DNA of 64,000 nucleotides from Prevotella sp. (GTDB lineage Bacteria; Bacteroidota; Bacteroidia; Bacteroidales; Bacteroidaceae). The stretch spans positions 1 to 64,000 of the forward strand of contig JAFUDJ010000011.1 in the NCBI GenBank assembly GCA_017459445.1, read 5' to 3'. Both the position numbers and the translations under genes were made by a program. Shown in pieces: positions 16,401-26,250 of the stretch (position 1 is the stretch's first letter; each line of letters opens with the position of its first letter). The notes beneath the pieces were generated by a model. It saw nothing but the letters and a program-made list of their open reading frames with translations, had not been told where the DNA came from and made no database searches.

Positions 16401-18332
16401 TCATTTCTTCTTCCGGGGCTTGCGGATGGCCCAGCCCTCCTCGCTGAAGTCAGGAATTTCGCCCTTCAGCCTCTTGTCTGGCGCCTGCTTGCCGTCAGAC
16501 TTTGTCCGCTTGCTGCCGGCGGGATGCAGGAATTGCATCCATTCCTCCTTCTGGTACCGCTTGGGAGCGGCGTCCGGGGCGGCGTCCCTGCGGGCTTTTC
16601 CGCGACGTTCCTTGTCCTTGCCGTATTCCCTGCCCCGCATCTCGGCGCCTTTTTTCCTCGGCGTTCCGCCTTCGGCAGCGTCGTTGCAGCGCACCTCGCG
16701 CCCCTTGTACTGCTGGCCGTTGACATATTTCATGACCCGTTGGGCGTCTTCCTCCGGCACCTCAAAGTACGACATGGTCTGCAACAGGTCGATATGCCCT
16801 ACCCCTACGTGGCCGTGTACGTGCTTGTTCAGGAACTGCATCAGTTCGCCGGGGTAGAAACCGTCCTTCTTTCCCAGGTTGATGAAGAGTTTGCGATAAC
16901 CCTCTGACGTAGCCGTCGGACTCTTTTTCTGGCCCTTTCCGCCCTTTTCACGCTTCTCGCCCTTCTCCCTTCCCGATGAAACGGGCAATATTTCCGGGGC
17001 GTCGGCATAGTAGGCCAGGAACTTGCCAAACTCCAGCGACACGATTTTCTTGATGAGGTCGTCCTTGTCGATGTACTCGAAATAGCGGCTGATGTCCTGC
17101 ATGAACGGGGCTATCTGCTCCTCGTCGACGTCAGCCTTCACTATCTGGTCCATCACCTTGTAGAGCTGTTTTTTGCAGATTTCATCGGCAGAAGGGATGG
17201 TGCCTTGCTCGAACTGCTTGCCTATTTCCTTTTCTATATTCCTGATTTTATGCTTCTCGCGGCTGTGCACAATGCTGAGCGACGTGCCTTTCTTGCCGGC
17301 ACGCCCCGTGCGGCCGCTCCGATGGGTATAGTTCTCGATGTCGTCGGGCAGTCCGTAGTTGATGACATGCGTCAGGTCGTCCACGTCCAAGCCGCGCGCT
17401 GCCACGTCGGTGGCCACCAGCAGCTGTACGGTATGCTGGCGGAATTTCTGCATCGTCAGGTCACGCTGCTGCTGCGACAGGTCGCCATGCAGCGCCTCGG
17501 CGTTGTAGCCGTCCTTGATAAGTTTGTCGGCCACCTCCTGCGTCTCCACCTTCGTGCGGCAGAAAATGATGGCGAAGATGCGCGGATAATAGTCCACGAG
17601 GCGCTTCAGGGCCAGGTATTTGTCCTTGGCATTCACCATGTAATAGATGTGGTTCACGTGCTCGGCACCCTCATTGCGCGAGCCGACCACAATCTCCTTC
17701 GGGTCGTGCAGATAGCCCTTGGCTATGCGCTCTATCTCGCGGCTCATGGTGGCTGAGAACAGTAGCGTGTTACGGTCTTCGGGAATACCGGCCAAAATCT
17801 CGTCGATACTCTCCGAGAAACCCATGTTAAGCATCTCGTCGGCCTCGTCGAGCACGACGTTATACACGTCGTCGAGCCGTGCAACGCCGCGCTTCATCAG
17901 GTCGATGAGGCGCCCCGGCGTGGCCACGATGACCTGCACGCCCTTGCGCAGGGCACGTATCTGCTGCTCTATCGAGGCCCCGCCGTAGACGGCCTCAATG
18001 TGGATGCCGTCCAGGTATTTGGCAAAGTCGCGCATGTCGTCGGCTATCTGCAGGCACAGCTCACGCGTCGGAGCCAGTATCAGAGCCTGCGGAAGCCCCC
18101 GCCCTATCTCGCCTAACTGGGGGCGCGGCTTGGCGTCAATCCGCTGCAGAACGGGTATGCCGAATGCTGCCGTCTTGCCCGTTCCCGTCTGGGCCAGGGC
18201 AATGACGTCATTGCGGTTTCCCAACAAAAAAGGTATTACTTCCTCCTGTACCGGCATGGGTTGTACGAAACCCATCTCCTCAATGGCGCGGCGAATCCCT
18301 TCGCTGACGCCAAGTTCTTCAAATGTCTTCAA
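16401..18332 (-). CDS. DEAD-box RNA helicase (DeaD/CsdA-like)
   Basis: A 643-residue ATP-dependent RNA helicase. Motif I AQTGTGKT is at 47-54, followed by LDEADEML, SATMSREIERI, ARGLDVDDL and HRSGRTGRAG. After the helicase core comes a DbpA-type RNA-binding domain (about 480-560, RKLFINLGKKDGFYP), then a long Lys/Arg-rich tail ending KPRKKK. This matches the cold-shock and ribosome-assembly helicases. It is monocistronic, with a -7 box at 18361-18368. Confidence 0.94.
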   Translation of the reverse strand: MKTFEELGVSEGIRRAIEEMGFVQPMPVQEEVIPFLLGNRNDVIALAQTGTGKTAAFGIPVLQRIDAKPRPQLGEIGRGLPQALILAPTRELCLQIADDMRDFAKYLDGIHIEAVYGGASIEQQIRALRKGVQVIVATPGRLIDLMKRGVARLDDVYNVVLDEADEMLNMGFSESIDEILAGIPEDRNTLLFSATMSREIERIAKGYLHDPKEIVVGSRNEGAEHVNHIYYMVNAKDKYLALKRLVDYYPRIFAIIFCRTKVETQEVADKLIKDGYNAEALHGDLSQQQRDLTMQKFRQHTVQLLVATDVAARGLDVDDLTHVINYGLPDDIENYTHRSGRTGRAGKKGTSLSIVHSREKHKIRNIEKEIGKQFEQGTIPSADEICKKQLYKVMDQIVKADVDEEQIAPFMQDISRYFEYIDKDDLIKKIVSLEFGKFLAYYADAPEILPVSSGREKGEKREKGGKGQKKSPTATSEGYRKLFINLGKKDGFYPGELMQFLNKHVHGHVGVGHIDLLQTMSYFEVPEEDAQRVMKYVNGQQYKGREVRCNDAAEGGTPRKKGAEMRGREYGKDKERRGKARRDAAPDAAPKRYQKEEWMQFLHPAGSKRTKSDGKQAPDKRLKGEIPDFSEEGWAIRKPRKKK

Positions 18333-18360
18333 AACTTAATACGTATTATTGTTTCGGGTG

Positions 18361-18368
18361 CAAAGGTA
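18361..18368 (-). promoter_or_regulatory. Putative -7 box for the DEAD-box helicase
   Basis: TACCTTTG on the minus strand about 30 bases before the helicase ATG. No good TTTG is found at the expected -33 distance, so only half of the promoter is visible. Confidence 0.6.
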
Positions 18369-18446
18369 CTAAATTTTTAGCAACTGACACCGTCGGCAAC
18401 GGAAAAAAGTGAGCGACTTTTTCGTTTCCCGCCCAAGATTAGCAGA

Positions 18447-18477
18447 AGCGTACCGCAAAATCACTTTGCAGTACGCT
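18447..18477 (-). terminator. Hairpin after the pectinase gene
   Basis: Inverted repeat AGCGTAC (18447-18453) and GTACGCT (18471-18477), with a second internal pairing of GCAAA and TTTGC, about 30 bases downstream of the 18508-23625 gene. The stem is strong but no T-run follows, so it may be a terminator, or only a stabilising 3' stem. Confidence 0.5.
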
Positions 18478-18507
18478 CCATTACGAACAAAATACTAATC
18501 AATAATC

Positions 18508-21500
18508 TTACTTAATGACTTTCGTAAACCGGCCGTCGCTCGTGCGGACGATGTTCAGTCCGCGCTGCATCTGGCTCACACGCTTGCCGTCAACCGTGTA
18601 AATCTCGGTGGGAACGGCCTGGATGGTTGCCTGAATAGCGTCGACAGCGGTAGTATTGGCAGTGTCGTACAGGCTCAGGCCACCGAACTCGTTCACGGCC
18701 TGCACCTTGTAGGCGGCACCTTCCTCGGCGTCGAACTCTGTAGCAGTGGTGAAGCCTACCACTTCTTCGCCCTTCGTCACGACGTAGCAGATGGCGTAAG
18801 GCACTGCTTCCCAGGTCAGCTTACCGTTGGTCCTGCTTACCACAGGAGCGTCGCAAGCCTCGCACAGCATGTCAGGCTGCCAGTTGTCGTCGCCGCTCAT
18901 CACATTCTTCAGCGTGTATTCAGCAGCCTCCTCGGCAGTCAGGTAGTTCTTGGCCTTGCCATAGACTTTCTCTCCATTCTCTGTCTTGTAATAGGTGTCG
19001 CGGCGCTGCGAGAGGTCAACGGGGTTGCCATTGGCGTCCACGGTGTTGTAGTCAGCCCAAAGTACGGGCAGACCGCCCATGGTCTCGTACCAGCCGGCAG
19101 CGGGGATGTTGATGTAAGTCTGCAAGTTGATGAACACGGTCTTCGGCTGGTTGTGCCAGGGACGGCCAAGCCAGATGTCGGTAACGTTCATGCCCGGCAC
19201 AGGACGCAGCACGTTGTTCATGAATACATAGCCCCACTTCACGTCGGCACCATGCGACGGAGCGACGATGAAGCCACCGCTCGGACGGTTAATCTCCAGC
19301 GTGTCGCCGTCGAGATAGACGTTACCCGAGTTGTAGATGAAGTCAACGGCACCCTCGATGAGCGAGTTCTTGATGTAGTGGCGGTTGTTGGAGGTAGAGG
19401 TGGTAATCCACGTATCCTGGTAAGACAGCAGACGCACGTTGTTCATGGCGATGCGGTCGCCGCCGGTATTCAGCGCCAGTGCCTGCGGACCGGCCTGCTT
19501 CTCGTGGCCCCAGATATTCTCCATGGTCAGGCCTTCGATGAAGACGTTGTCAGAGTTCACCACAACGGTGGCACCTACGCTGACGTGTACGGCATTGTCG
19601 CCACCCGAGAGACGGTCGTCCTTAATGACCACACCGTTACGGGTCTGGCCGATGAGGTGGATATAAGGCTTCGTCTTGGGAATGTCAACATGCTCCTTGT
19701 ACTGGCCGTTCTTGATGAAGATGAGCCAAGGCAGTGCGCGGCCCGTCGGGGCGGCGTCGATGGCAGCCTGCACCGAGGTATATGTGGCAATGCCATCACC
19801 ACTTACTGAACCCGTTGCACCGGCATCGACGATGGCATCGTAGAGACGCTGCTCAGGCTGCTTGCGCTCCATGGTGGTGAAGGTCAGCGTGAGAGCATCA
19901 GCGGTATTGCCCGAACGGTCGGCCACATATCCTGCAGGCAGACTGAAGGTGTACTGGGTGCCATAAGCCAGCCCCATATAGTTGAAGCTCACCGAACGGC
20001 TGCTCCATACCGGTGTCAGACTGATGGTCTCGCCACCGCCCTGCAGTGTCACGCTCTGCGTGTCGTCACCAGCCATGATACGCTCATCGTATGAAATGGT
20101 GATGCGGCCCGTAGCACTGACATCCTCGTCATTGTCTGCCGGCAACGTGGTCGTCACAACCGGTGCCTGACTGTCTTCAACGACCTCTGCGGTACCCAAC
20201 ACATAGACATTGCCCACGCCACTCTCGGAATGGGAAGTATATTTCAGACCGTCGAACTCTTGGTCGAACTGATAGCTGCCGGACAGCATCTCGTCACCGT
20301 CGCCCATGATGCGAAGATAGACCGTCTCCAGACCAATAGCCTCAGCGGGCAGCTCTATGCTGAGCGGCATCTTGGCATTGGCTGTCATAGTCCATGCCGC
20401 CCCGTCAATGGCCGTAAAGGTCGTGCCGTCTGTTGACAGCAGGGCTTTCCAGTTCTTCGATGCCATGTTCTTGGCAGCCATGTCGGCTGTGAAGGTAGCA
20501 GTGGTAAATCCCTTGGTAGAGAACTGATACTGGAAGGCAATATCGGTTGTGGAATAACCGTTCTGGTACAGGCCGTTGATGCCACCGAGGACGACACCCT
20601 CACGGTTGCGCACCACAGGTGTACCGCCATCCTTGGTGTAGGCTAACGAACCGTCACTGACTTTCACCACTGCAGAAGAGGCATTGCGCTCGGTGTCCCA
20701 AGTGATGTCGGCAGGGAAAGGATAGCCCGATGTCGTCGGATATGCGTAGTAGTTGTTGACGCTGGCATCAAAGACGGCAATGAAGTCCTGTACCTCATAG
20801 TTGGCCACCAGCTCCATGTCGCTGTTCACCGTCAACGTACGGGTTGCCGTTGTACCGGCATTCTCGTTCTGGTCAGTCCACTGCATGAACTTCAGTATCT
20901 TGCTCTCATTAGCCGTGGCAGTAATCTCCGAACCGGCCTCATACTGGTTGTTATGGTCATTTGGGGTCAGCGTGACGCTGCCTAATGTGCGGTCAGCATC
21001 ATTGGTGACGCGGGTGGTAATGGTATAGACGGAAACTTTCTCGAAGACCGCCTTCATGGTTTTCTCACTATCCATCGTGATGGTAACCTCTGGGGTAGCG
21101 GCCACAACGGCACCCGATGCATCCTGCCATTCCTTGAAATGATAGCCAAAGTTACGAACGGCTTTCAGCGTCACCTGTGTACCTTCCTTATAGGAAGCCA
21201 GGTCGGGGTCTTTCTCGATACTGCCGGCCTCAGCAGGTGTTACCAGGGTATTCAGCTCATATTTCGTTGCTGTAGAGGCACTGCCTGTCAGTTGTCCCTC
21301 GATGACCAGATTAGCCAGCCCCATCGTCTTAGTATTGCCCAGACCAACGAAAGCAAAGTTCAGCTTCAACGGCTCGTTGTTGGATGCCATCAAGCTGCTC
21401 ACGTCGTAACTGAACTTGGCAATGTCTAAGTTTTTGCCGCTGCGATTGACTTCTGCACTGCTGCACAGCTCCACCTTGTTGCTGCCAGCCTCAACAGATA

Positions 21501-23625
21501 CCGTCAGCTTACCACCGTCGGTTCCGAAGCGGGCACCTTCAAAGCTCACCTTGGCAGGCATGAAATAGAAACCGTCCTCAGGGGTCAGTGTCAAGGTCAT
21601 CGTATTGGCATCGGTAGCCGTGCCGGGGAAGCTACTGCCAGTACCATTATATACAGAGGTCATCACCGTCTTCTCATTGTTTTGGCCGGTATAGGTCGTC
21701 GTACCATTCAAAGTCAGCGATGTGCCTGCCGTCCACTTCATGCCGGCAATACCGGCCTGCAGTTCCATCGGATTCATTTCCGCATCCTGGTCGAGGCCAC
21801 CCTTGTCGAGCTTATAAGTAATAGAACCCGTAACGTCTATGCCTCCGACTTTCTTCGCCATACCGTTGATGGCAATGTCAGACAAAGCGATATATTTGCC
21901 CGTGGCATCAGATGACAGACCGTTCAGCCAAGGATAGATGCGAATATAGATGCTCTCGCCTTCCTCTAACGATGCTGTCAAGTCGTATGACACACTATTG
22001 GCGGCCTTGGCACTCATCTTCACTGCCTCGCCTATGAGCACCTGGTCAGAAAAGTCTGCCTTGGTGGCATAATAGGCATGATAGCTGACGGTATTACCGC
22101 CCCAGCCACAGACATCAAACGAAATGTTGCTGACGTCTATTGTCATTTCAGACGGTACCGTAGCCTGAAATTGGATGTAACGGGTGGAATTTTCGTCGAT
22201 TTCACCAGCAGGCCATGTGCTGCCTTCTATGTCAAAGTAGGCCATCTTGCCGTGTCCATCAGGGGTCGTAGGCTGTACGGTACCTTTGATACCTGTCATA
22301 CCAACCACCTTGACATCGGCAGCACTGAAGACATCTGAGACGGCACTGCCGTCGTTGCTGTTCAGCGGCCAGACACAGCTGGTAGCCTCGCCGCCGCTTA
22401 TATCCACACCCTCGGCAGTCAGTTCCAGCGTTTTGGTGACAGTGCCATTGCTGGCGGTCAGCAAACCTGTGACGATACCGCCGGCGGCTATCGTCGTCTT
22501 AACGTAAATAGTAGTAATAAGTGTATTACCTGTATAGTCAACGCTCACGCTCTGCATATAGTTTTGCTTATCTACAGATACATAGAAGTTGCCGTCGGTC
22601 GTGATGGTGAAGGTGCCTGCAGCAGGTGTCAGTCCGAAAGCGGAGATGTTGTACTCCTTGACAATCTGCTGACCGCTATAGGCTTTACCCATATCACCCG
22701 TAGAGGGACTGAAGGAGATGTCGCTTGAAATCTGCACGTATTGAGCCAGCTCCTGCAGCACGGCCTTCCGTTTGGCATCAGTCTCGCCACCCTCTGCCTG
22801 GTTCTTCAACAACTGTGCAAACAACCGGGCAATGAGTGTGGCACCCATACCTTGGGGGTGGGTACTGTCATCGCTACAGAAAAGGTTGCTGGTGCAATAG
22901 GCATCGCCATAGCTCAGATAGAGTTCTGCGGTGGCCGTCGTCAGGTCGATGTAAGGTACGTCATCATACTCCAAAGCCACCTGCTGCATCTGGTAAGGAT
23001 AGTCCATTGTGTGGTCGTCGGCAGGCAGCTTGTTGCCTGTTGTCACACCATTCTCCGTCAGCTTATTGAATGAGTCGCCCAAGTCGTGACGACCATTGCG
23101 ACGAATGGTGTTTCCCGAAAAATACTTGCGGCAGATAGGACCTACCAGGATAGGCTTTCCGCCTAATGCCTTTGTTTCTTCAATATACTTGCGGAGATAC
23201 TGTTTATAAGTATCGTAAGGAGTGGTTCCACGATAATCTACTGACTTGCCGTCACTCACCTGTGTATGATAGGCATTTTCCTCGTCACCGTCCGTTCCAT
23301 TCGACTTCTCGTCGTTATGGGCAAATTGAATAAGAACAAAGTCTCCAGCCTGAATCTTGCCGGAACCCGTCACCATGGTTGGCCAATAGGGAGACTCTTT
23401 GTAGAATGACTTACTGGAGGCTCCCGACTTGCCTCGGTTGTTCACCGTAATACCTTCAAAGAACTGCTGAAGCATCTGGCACCAGCCGCGTTTGTCGGTA
23501 GAAGAAGGATCGTAGTCAGCCATCGTCGAGTCACCGATGGTGTGTACCTTCTTGGCGGCTTGCACGCTGCCTATCATCAATACGGCGGCGGCAAGTAGCA
23601 TCAATCGAAATAATCTTTGTTTCAT
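18508..23625 (-). CDS. Multidomain secreted pectinase: SGNH acetylesterase (CE12-like) plus pectin methylesterase (CE8)
   Basis: 1705 residues. After a signal peptide (1-23) comes an SGNH esterase resembling rhamnogalacturonan acetylesterase (GDSTMAD, S33; DSTHPQG near 252). Next are a BACON-like beta domain (about 295-405), two unassigned beta-sandwich blocks (about 415-780), two InlB-type repeat domains (about 795-945), another beta block, and an SbsA-like Ig domain (about 1155-1252). The pectin methylesterase (about 1258-1575) has QDTW, GAVDFIYNSG with the nucleophilic Asp, and WLGRPWHN. An FN3-like piece and a sorting-like tail (YTVDGKRVS...) end it. It probably removes acetyl and methyl esters from pectin. 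No lyase is fused. The adjacent AraC sensor is the likely regulator. Confidence 0.88.
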   Translation of the reverse strand: MKQRLFRLMLLAAAVLMIGSVQAAKKVHTIGDSTMADYDPSSTDKRGWCQMLQQFFEGITVNNRGKSGASSKSFYKESPYWPTMVTGSGKIQAGDFVLIQFAHNDEKSNGTDGDEENAYHTQVSDGKSVDYRGTTPYDTYKQYLRKYIEETKALGGKPILVGPICRKYFSGNTIRRNGRHDLGDSFNKLTENGVTTGNKLPADDHTMDYPYQMQQVALEYDDVPYIDLTTATAELYLSYGDAYCTSNLFCSDDSTHPQGMGATLIARLFAQLLKNQAEGGETDAKRKAVLQELAQYVQISSDISFSPSTGDMGKAYSGQQIVKEYNISAFGLTPAAGTFTITTDGNFYVSVDKQNYMQSVSVDYTGNTLITTIYVKTTIAAGGIVTGLLTASNGTVTKTLELTAEGVDISGGEATSCVWPLNSNDGSAVSDVFSAADVKVVGMTGIKGTVQPTTPDGHGKMAYFDIEGSTWPAGEIDENSTRYIQFQATVPSEMTIDVSNISFDVCGWGGNTVSYHAYYATKADFSDQVLIGEAVKMSAKAANSVSYDLTASLEEGESIYIRIYPWLNGLSSDATGKYIALSDIAINGMAKKVGGIDVTGSITYKLDKGGLDQDAEMNPMELQAGIAGMKWTAGTSLTLNGTTTYTGQNNEKTVMTSVYNGTGSSFPGTATDANTMTLTLTPEDGFYFMPAKVSFEGARFGTDGGKLTVSVEAGSNKVELCSSAEVNRSGKNLDIAKFSYDVSSLMASNNEPLKLNFAFVGLGNTKTMGLANLVIEGQLTGSASTATKYELNTLVTPAEAGSIEKDPDLASYKEGTQVTLKAVRNFGYHFKEWQDASGAVVAATPEVTITMDSEKTMKAVFEKVSVYTITTRVTNDADRTLGSVTLTPNDHNNQYEAGSEITATANESKILKFMQWTDQNENAGTTATRTLTVNSDMELVANYEVQDFIAVFDASVNNYYAYPTTSGYPFPADITWDTERNASSAVVKVSDGSLAYTKDGGTPVVRNREGVVLGGINGLYQNGYSTTDIAFQYQFSTKGFTTATFTADMAAKNMASKNWKALLSTDGTTFTAIDGAAWTMTANAKMPLSIELPAEAIGLETVYLRIMGDGDEMLSGSYQFDQEFDGLKYTSHSESGVGNVYVLGTAEVVEDSQAPVVTTTLPADNDEDVSATGRITISYDERIMAGDDTQSVTLQGGGETISLTPVWSSRSVSFNYMGLAYGTQYTFSLPAGYVADRSGNTADALTLTFTTMERKQPEQRLYDAIVDAGATGSVSGDGIATYTSVQAAIDAAPTGRALPWLIFIKNGQYKEHVDIPKTKPYIHLIGQTRNGVVIKDDRLSGGDNAVHVSVGATVVVNSDNVFIEGLTMENIWGHEKQAGPQALALNTGGDRIAMNNVRLLSYQDTWITTSTSNNRHYIKNSLIEGAVDFIYNSGNVYLDGDTLEINRPSGGFIVAPSHGADVKWGYVFMNNVLRPVPGMNVTDIWLGRPWHNQPKTVFINLQTYINIPAAGWYETMGGLPVLWADYNTVDANGNPVDLSQRRDTYYKTENGEKVYGKAKNYLTAEEAAEYTLKNVMSGDDNWQPDMLCEACDAPVVSRTNGKLTWEAVPYAICYVVTKGEEVVGFTTATEFDAEEGAAYKVQAVNEFGGLSLYDTANTTAVDAIQATIQAVPTEIYTVDGKRVSQMQRGLNIVRTSDGRFTKVIK

Positions 23626-23661
23626 AATTGTAAATTAGTTTTTAAGTAGTTGTTTTGACTG

Positions 23662-23669
23662 CAAAGGTA
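23662..23669 (-). promoter_or_regulatory. Putative -7 box for the pectinase gene
   Basis: TACCTTTG on the minus strand, 37 bases before the ATG at 23625. No TTTG lies at the proper -33 distance, as would be expected for an activator-dependent promoter. The activator could be the AraC-type regulator encoded just upstream. Confidence 0.55.
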
Positions 23670-23715
23670 ATGCTTTTCTTTGTTGAAAAGGTATGAAATT
23701 TGCATCAAACGGGTA

Positions 23716-23758
23716 TGAAAAATGCGTCAAAGTGCGTTTTTACGCTACTCTGACGCAT
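23716..23758 (-). terminator. Rho-independent terminator of the AraC-type regulator
   Basis: On the minus strand ATGCGTCA and TGACGCAT (outer edges 23758 and 23722) enclose a second matched stretch (GCGT / ACGC), and the stem is followed directly by TTTTTC. It lies 36 bases past the regulator stop and separates it from the pectinase promoter. Confidence 0.85.
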
Positions 23759-23793
23759 CCTTACCCCCTCGCCGCCGGGCATCCTCGTGCGGG

Positions 23794-26232
23794 TCAGCTT
23801 CTGTTCTTATAGTCCGTCGGCGACTGTCCCATGCTCTGTTTGAAGCAGCGGCTGAAGTACTTGGGGTCGGTGAAGCCGCAGGCGTAGGCCACCTCGGCGA
23901 CGGTTTTACCGCTGTTGCGCAGCAGCAGGCAGGCATGCTTGATGCGGGCCTCGCGCAGGAAGTCGAGCGGCGTGATGCCCATCAGCTGTTTCATCTTGCG
24001 CTGCAAGCCGCTGCGGCTGGTGGCGGCTGCCGAGGCCAGGTCGCCGATGTTCATGTCGCTGTTGCCGATGTTCTCTTCTATGAAGGCCATCACGCGCTGC
24101 AGCATGGGGTCCTGCCCGCTCCCGCCTTCTCCTGACGGAAGCGGAGGCTGTGCGTCGTCCGGCTCCTGCCCGTGGCTTGCACCGCCGGAGGCTCCCTCCC
24201 CGGCAGTTGTCGCGGCGGGCCTCTCCAACAGTGCCAGATAGGCTTCCAGGGTCTCGCGCTGCTTCCGCTTGATGCGCCTTATATATAATAAGGTATATAT
24301 AATAAGGTATAGCGCGGCGGCGATAAGTGCCACGATGAGCAGGCGCCCCAAGGCCGACTCCCAGAAGGTGGGCGTCACCACGATGGTCAGGCGGCGCTGG
24401 TTCTGCATCCATTCGCCGTCGGCGTTGGTCGAGCGTATCTCGAGTTGGTAGGTGCCCGGCTTCAGGTCGAGCAGCGTCACGGAGCGGTCGCTGCCGATGT
24501 AGTTCCACGCCGTGGTGTCGCGCTGGCTGTCGGAGCGCAGGCGGAAGGCGTAGCTGATGCGGTCGGCGGCCTGATAGTCGATGGCGGCAAAGTGCAGGGT
24601 GAAGTTGCGCTCGCGGGGTTGCAGCGTCAGCGTGTCGGCAGCGGTGATGGCCCACAGGTCGTCGCCGCCCTCGATGCTGACGCCCGTCAGCACCACCCGT
24701 GGCTGGTAGGCCCTGCCGTACATCTGTTCCACCGAGGTGGTGAAGGCGCCGTCGGTCAGTCCGAAGAGCCAGCGGCCCCCGCCTAACGGCTGGGGGTGGG
24801 CGTCGCTGAAGCGATAGTCGGCATTGAAGTAGCGCGCATCCAGCTGGCGGAAGTGGCCGGTGCTGTCGACCAGCGTCACCAAATGGCTGCTCACTACCAT
24901 GGTTGTGCCGTGCTCCATAGGCACCATGGCCAGCACCACGTCGGTAGGCAGCTGGTGGTTCTTGGCGTTGAAATGGGTGAAAACGAGCTGTTCGGCGGTC
25001 AGGTCGTCACCGTCGATGCGGTTCACACCGCCGCTCTCCGTGCTGACGTACAGGCGGTCGCCAAGGCCCTGCATGATGTCCATCGTGGCGCTGCTGCTCA
25101 GGCTTTGCGGACGGTCGGCCTCGCGGCGGTGCCAGCGGAACAGCATGTCGTCGGCGCGCGGCTTCAGCTCGGCCACGACGAGGCCGTCGGTCGTGGCGGC
25201 CATCAGCACCTGTCCCTGCCGGGCCAGCCGCAGGAAGCGCACGCGCTGCGCGCCATCCTTCGGATAGCCTTTCGGCACCCGGAAGTGGGGGGCGTCGGCT
25301 TCCGGCTGGTCGGTATAGCAAAGTCCGCCGTCGAGCGTGGCCACCCAGAGGCGGCCCTGCCCGTCGTCCACCATGTTATAGACGTTCTGGTTGGGCAAAT
25401 CGGTCAGGTGGTCGACATGGAAGACACCGGCCGACGTCTCGCGCAAACGGTACATTCCATCGGGCTTCGTGCCTAACCACAGCGTGCCGTCGGCCGACTG
25501 GTGCATGCTATAGACGGCGGCACCGAAACGGGTGTACTGGCTGTGCAGCCGGCCGTCAGAGCCTAAGTAGCGCATCGTGGCGCCCGGCTCGCCCCATCGC
25601 TCCAGCACGCGCACGGCAGCGTCGTCCTTCGTGGCCAGCCAGCAGCGCTGCCGGCTGTCGGTGAACAGGCACTTCACCTCCGCCTGCGGCTCGATGGGCA
25701 GGCGCTCGGTGTGCTGCTCCACGGGCATCTCCTTCAGGATGCCGTTGCCGGGCACCACCCAGCGGTTGCCCTGATGGTCGGTATAGGTGAAGCCCTTCTT
25801 GCCGCCGTCGACCTTCGAGGCCTGGCTCATGCGGTAGCGCTTCGCGTCGTCGGCAGCCTGGGCGGCCTCCCGGGCCGTCATGTTGCTGAAGCGGTAGGTG
25901 CGCGTGTCGAAGAGATAGTAGTCGTCGTCAACCCGGCAGATAATCTTCCCGTCGGGGCGCAGGGCGATGTCGCGGAAACGGTCGGTCGTCATCTGGCAGC
26001 CGTCGCCCGCCTGCGACTTGAAGGTGCGGAACTCATAGCCGTCGTATCGGCACAGACCGTTCCAGGTGGCAAACCACATGAAGCCCTGCGCGTCCTGCAA
26101 CACTTGCGTGACGTGCCCCTGAGGCAGACCGTCTTCCTCGTCGTAGTAGACGGTACGGCTCTGCGGTTGCGCCGTCGCGGCCATGACGCCCGCCAGCCAC
26201 CCTGTCAGCAGAAATATCAGGTTTCTCTTCAT
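23794..26232 (-). CDS. Membrane-tethered AraC regulator with Reg_prop/Y_Y_Y periplasmic sensor
   Basis: About 812 residues from the ATG at 26232 (MKRNLIFLLTGWLAG, a signal peptide). The periplasmic part has two-component-propeller repeats (EEDGLPQGHVTQVLQDAQGF, GTLWLGTKPDGMYRL, GRLWVATLDGGL), then a Y_Y_Y-type beta domain (AFRLRSD, LKPGTYQLEIRSTNADGEW). One membrane helix follows (LLIVALIAAALYLIIYTLLY), then a Pro/Gly-rich linker, then an AraC helix-turn-helix pair ending TDYKNRS. There is no histidine kinase or receiver domain, unlike standard hybrid two-component systems. It probably senses pectin fragments and activates the pectinase gene beside it. Confidence 0.9.
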   Translation of the reverse strand: MKRNLIFLLTGWLAGVMAATAQPQSRTVYYDEEDGLPQGHVTQVLQDAQGFMWFATWNGLCRYDGYEFRTFKSQAGDGCQMTTDRFRDIALRPDGKIICRVDDDYYLFDTRTYRFSNMTAREAAQAADDAKRYRMSQASKVDGGKKGFTYTDHQGNRWVVPGNGILKEMPVEQHTERLPIEPQAEVKCLFTDSRQRCWLATKDDAAVRVLERWGEPGATMRYLGSDGRLHSQYTRFGAAVYSMHQSADGTLWLGTKPDGMYRLRETSAGVFHVDHLTDLPNQNVYNMVDDGQGRLWVATLDGGLCYTDQPEADAPHFRVPKGYPKDGAQRVRFLRLARQGQVLMAATTDGLVVAELKPRADDMLFRWHRREADRPQSLSSSATMDIMQGLGDRLYVSTESGGVNRIDGDDLTAEQLVFTHFNAKNHQLPTDVVLAMVPMEHGTTMVVSSHLVTLVDSTGHFRQLDARYFNADYRFSDAHPQPLGGGRWLFGLTDGAFTTSVEQMYGRAYQPRVVLTGVSIEGGDDLWAITAADTLTLQPRERNFTLHFAAIDYQAADRISYAFRLRSDSQRDTTAWNYIGSDRSVTLLDLKPGTYQLEIRSTNADGEWMQNQRRLTIVVTPTFWESALGRLLIVALIAAALYLIIYTLLYIRRIKRKQRETLEAYLALLERPAATTAGEGASGGASHGQEPDDAQPPLPSGEGGSGQDPMLQRVMAFIEENIGNSDMNIGDLASAAATSRSGLQRKMKQLMGITPLDFLREARIKHACLLLRNSGKTVAEVAYACGFTDPKYFSRCFKQSMGQSPTDYKNRS
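24122..24144. repeat. Small palindrome within the AraC-regulator linker
   Basis: CCGCCTTCTCC and GGAAGCGG form a short imperfect stem inside the codons for the PLPSGEGGSG part of the linker between membrane helix and helix-turn-helix. It resembles short intergenic palindromes seen in many bacteria. The linker tolerates the insertion because it is unstructured. Confidence 0.45.
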
Positions 26233-26242
26233 GATACAAGTG

Positions 26243-26250
26243 CAAAGATA
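26243..26250 (-). promoter_or_regulatory. Putative promoter for the AraC-type regulator
   Basis: TATCTTTG on the minus strand, with an imperfect GTTG 19 bases further upstream (26270-26273). The expected start is only about 5 bases before the ATG at 26232, so the message would be almost leaderless. Confidence 0.55.
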
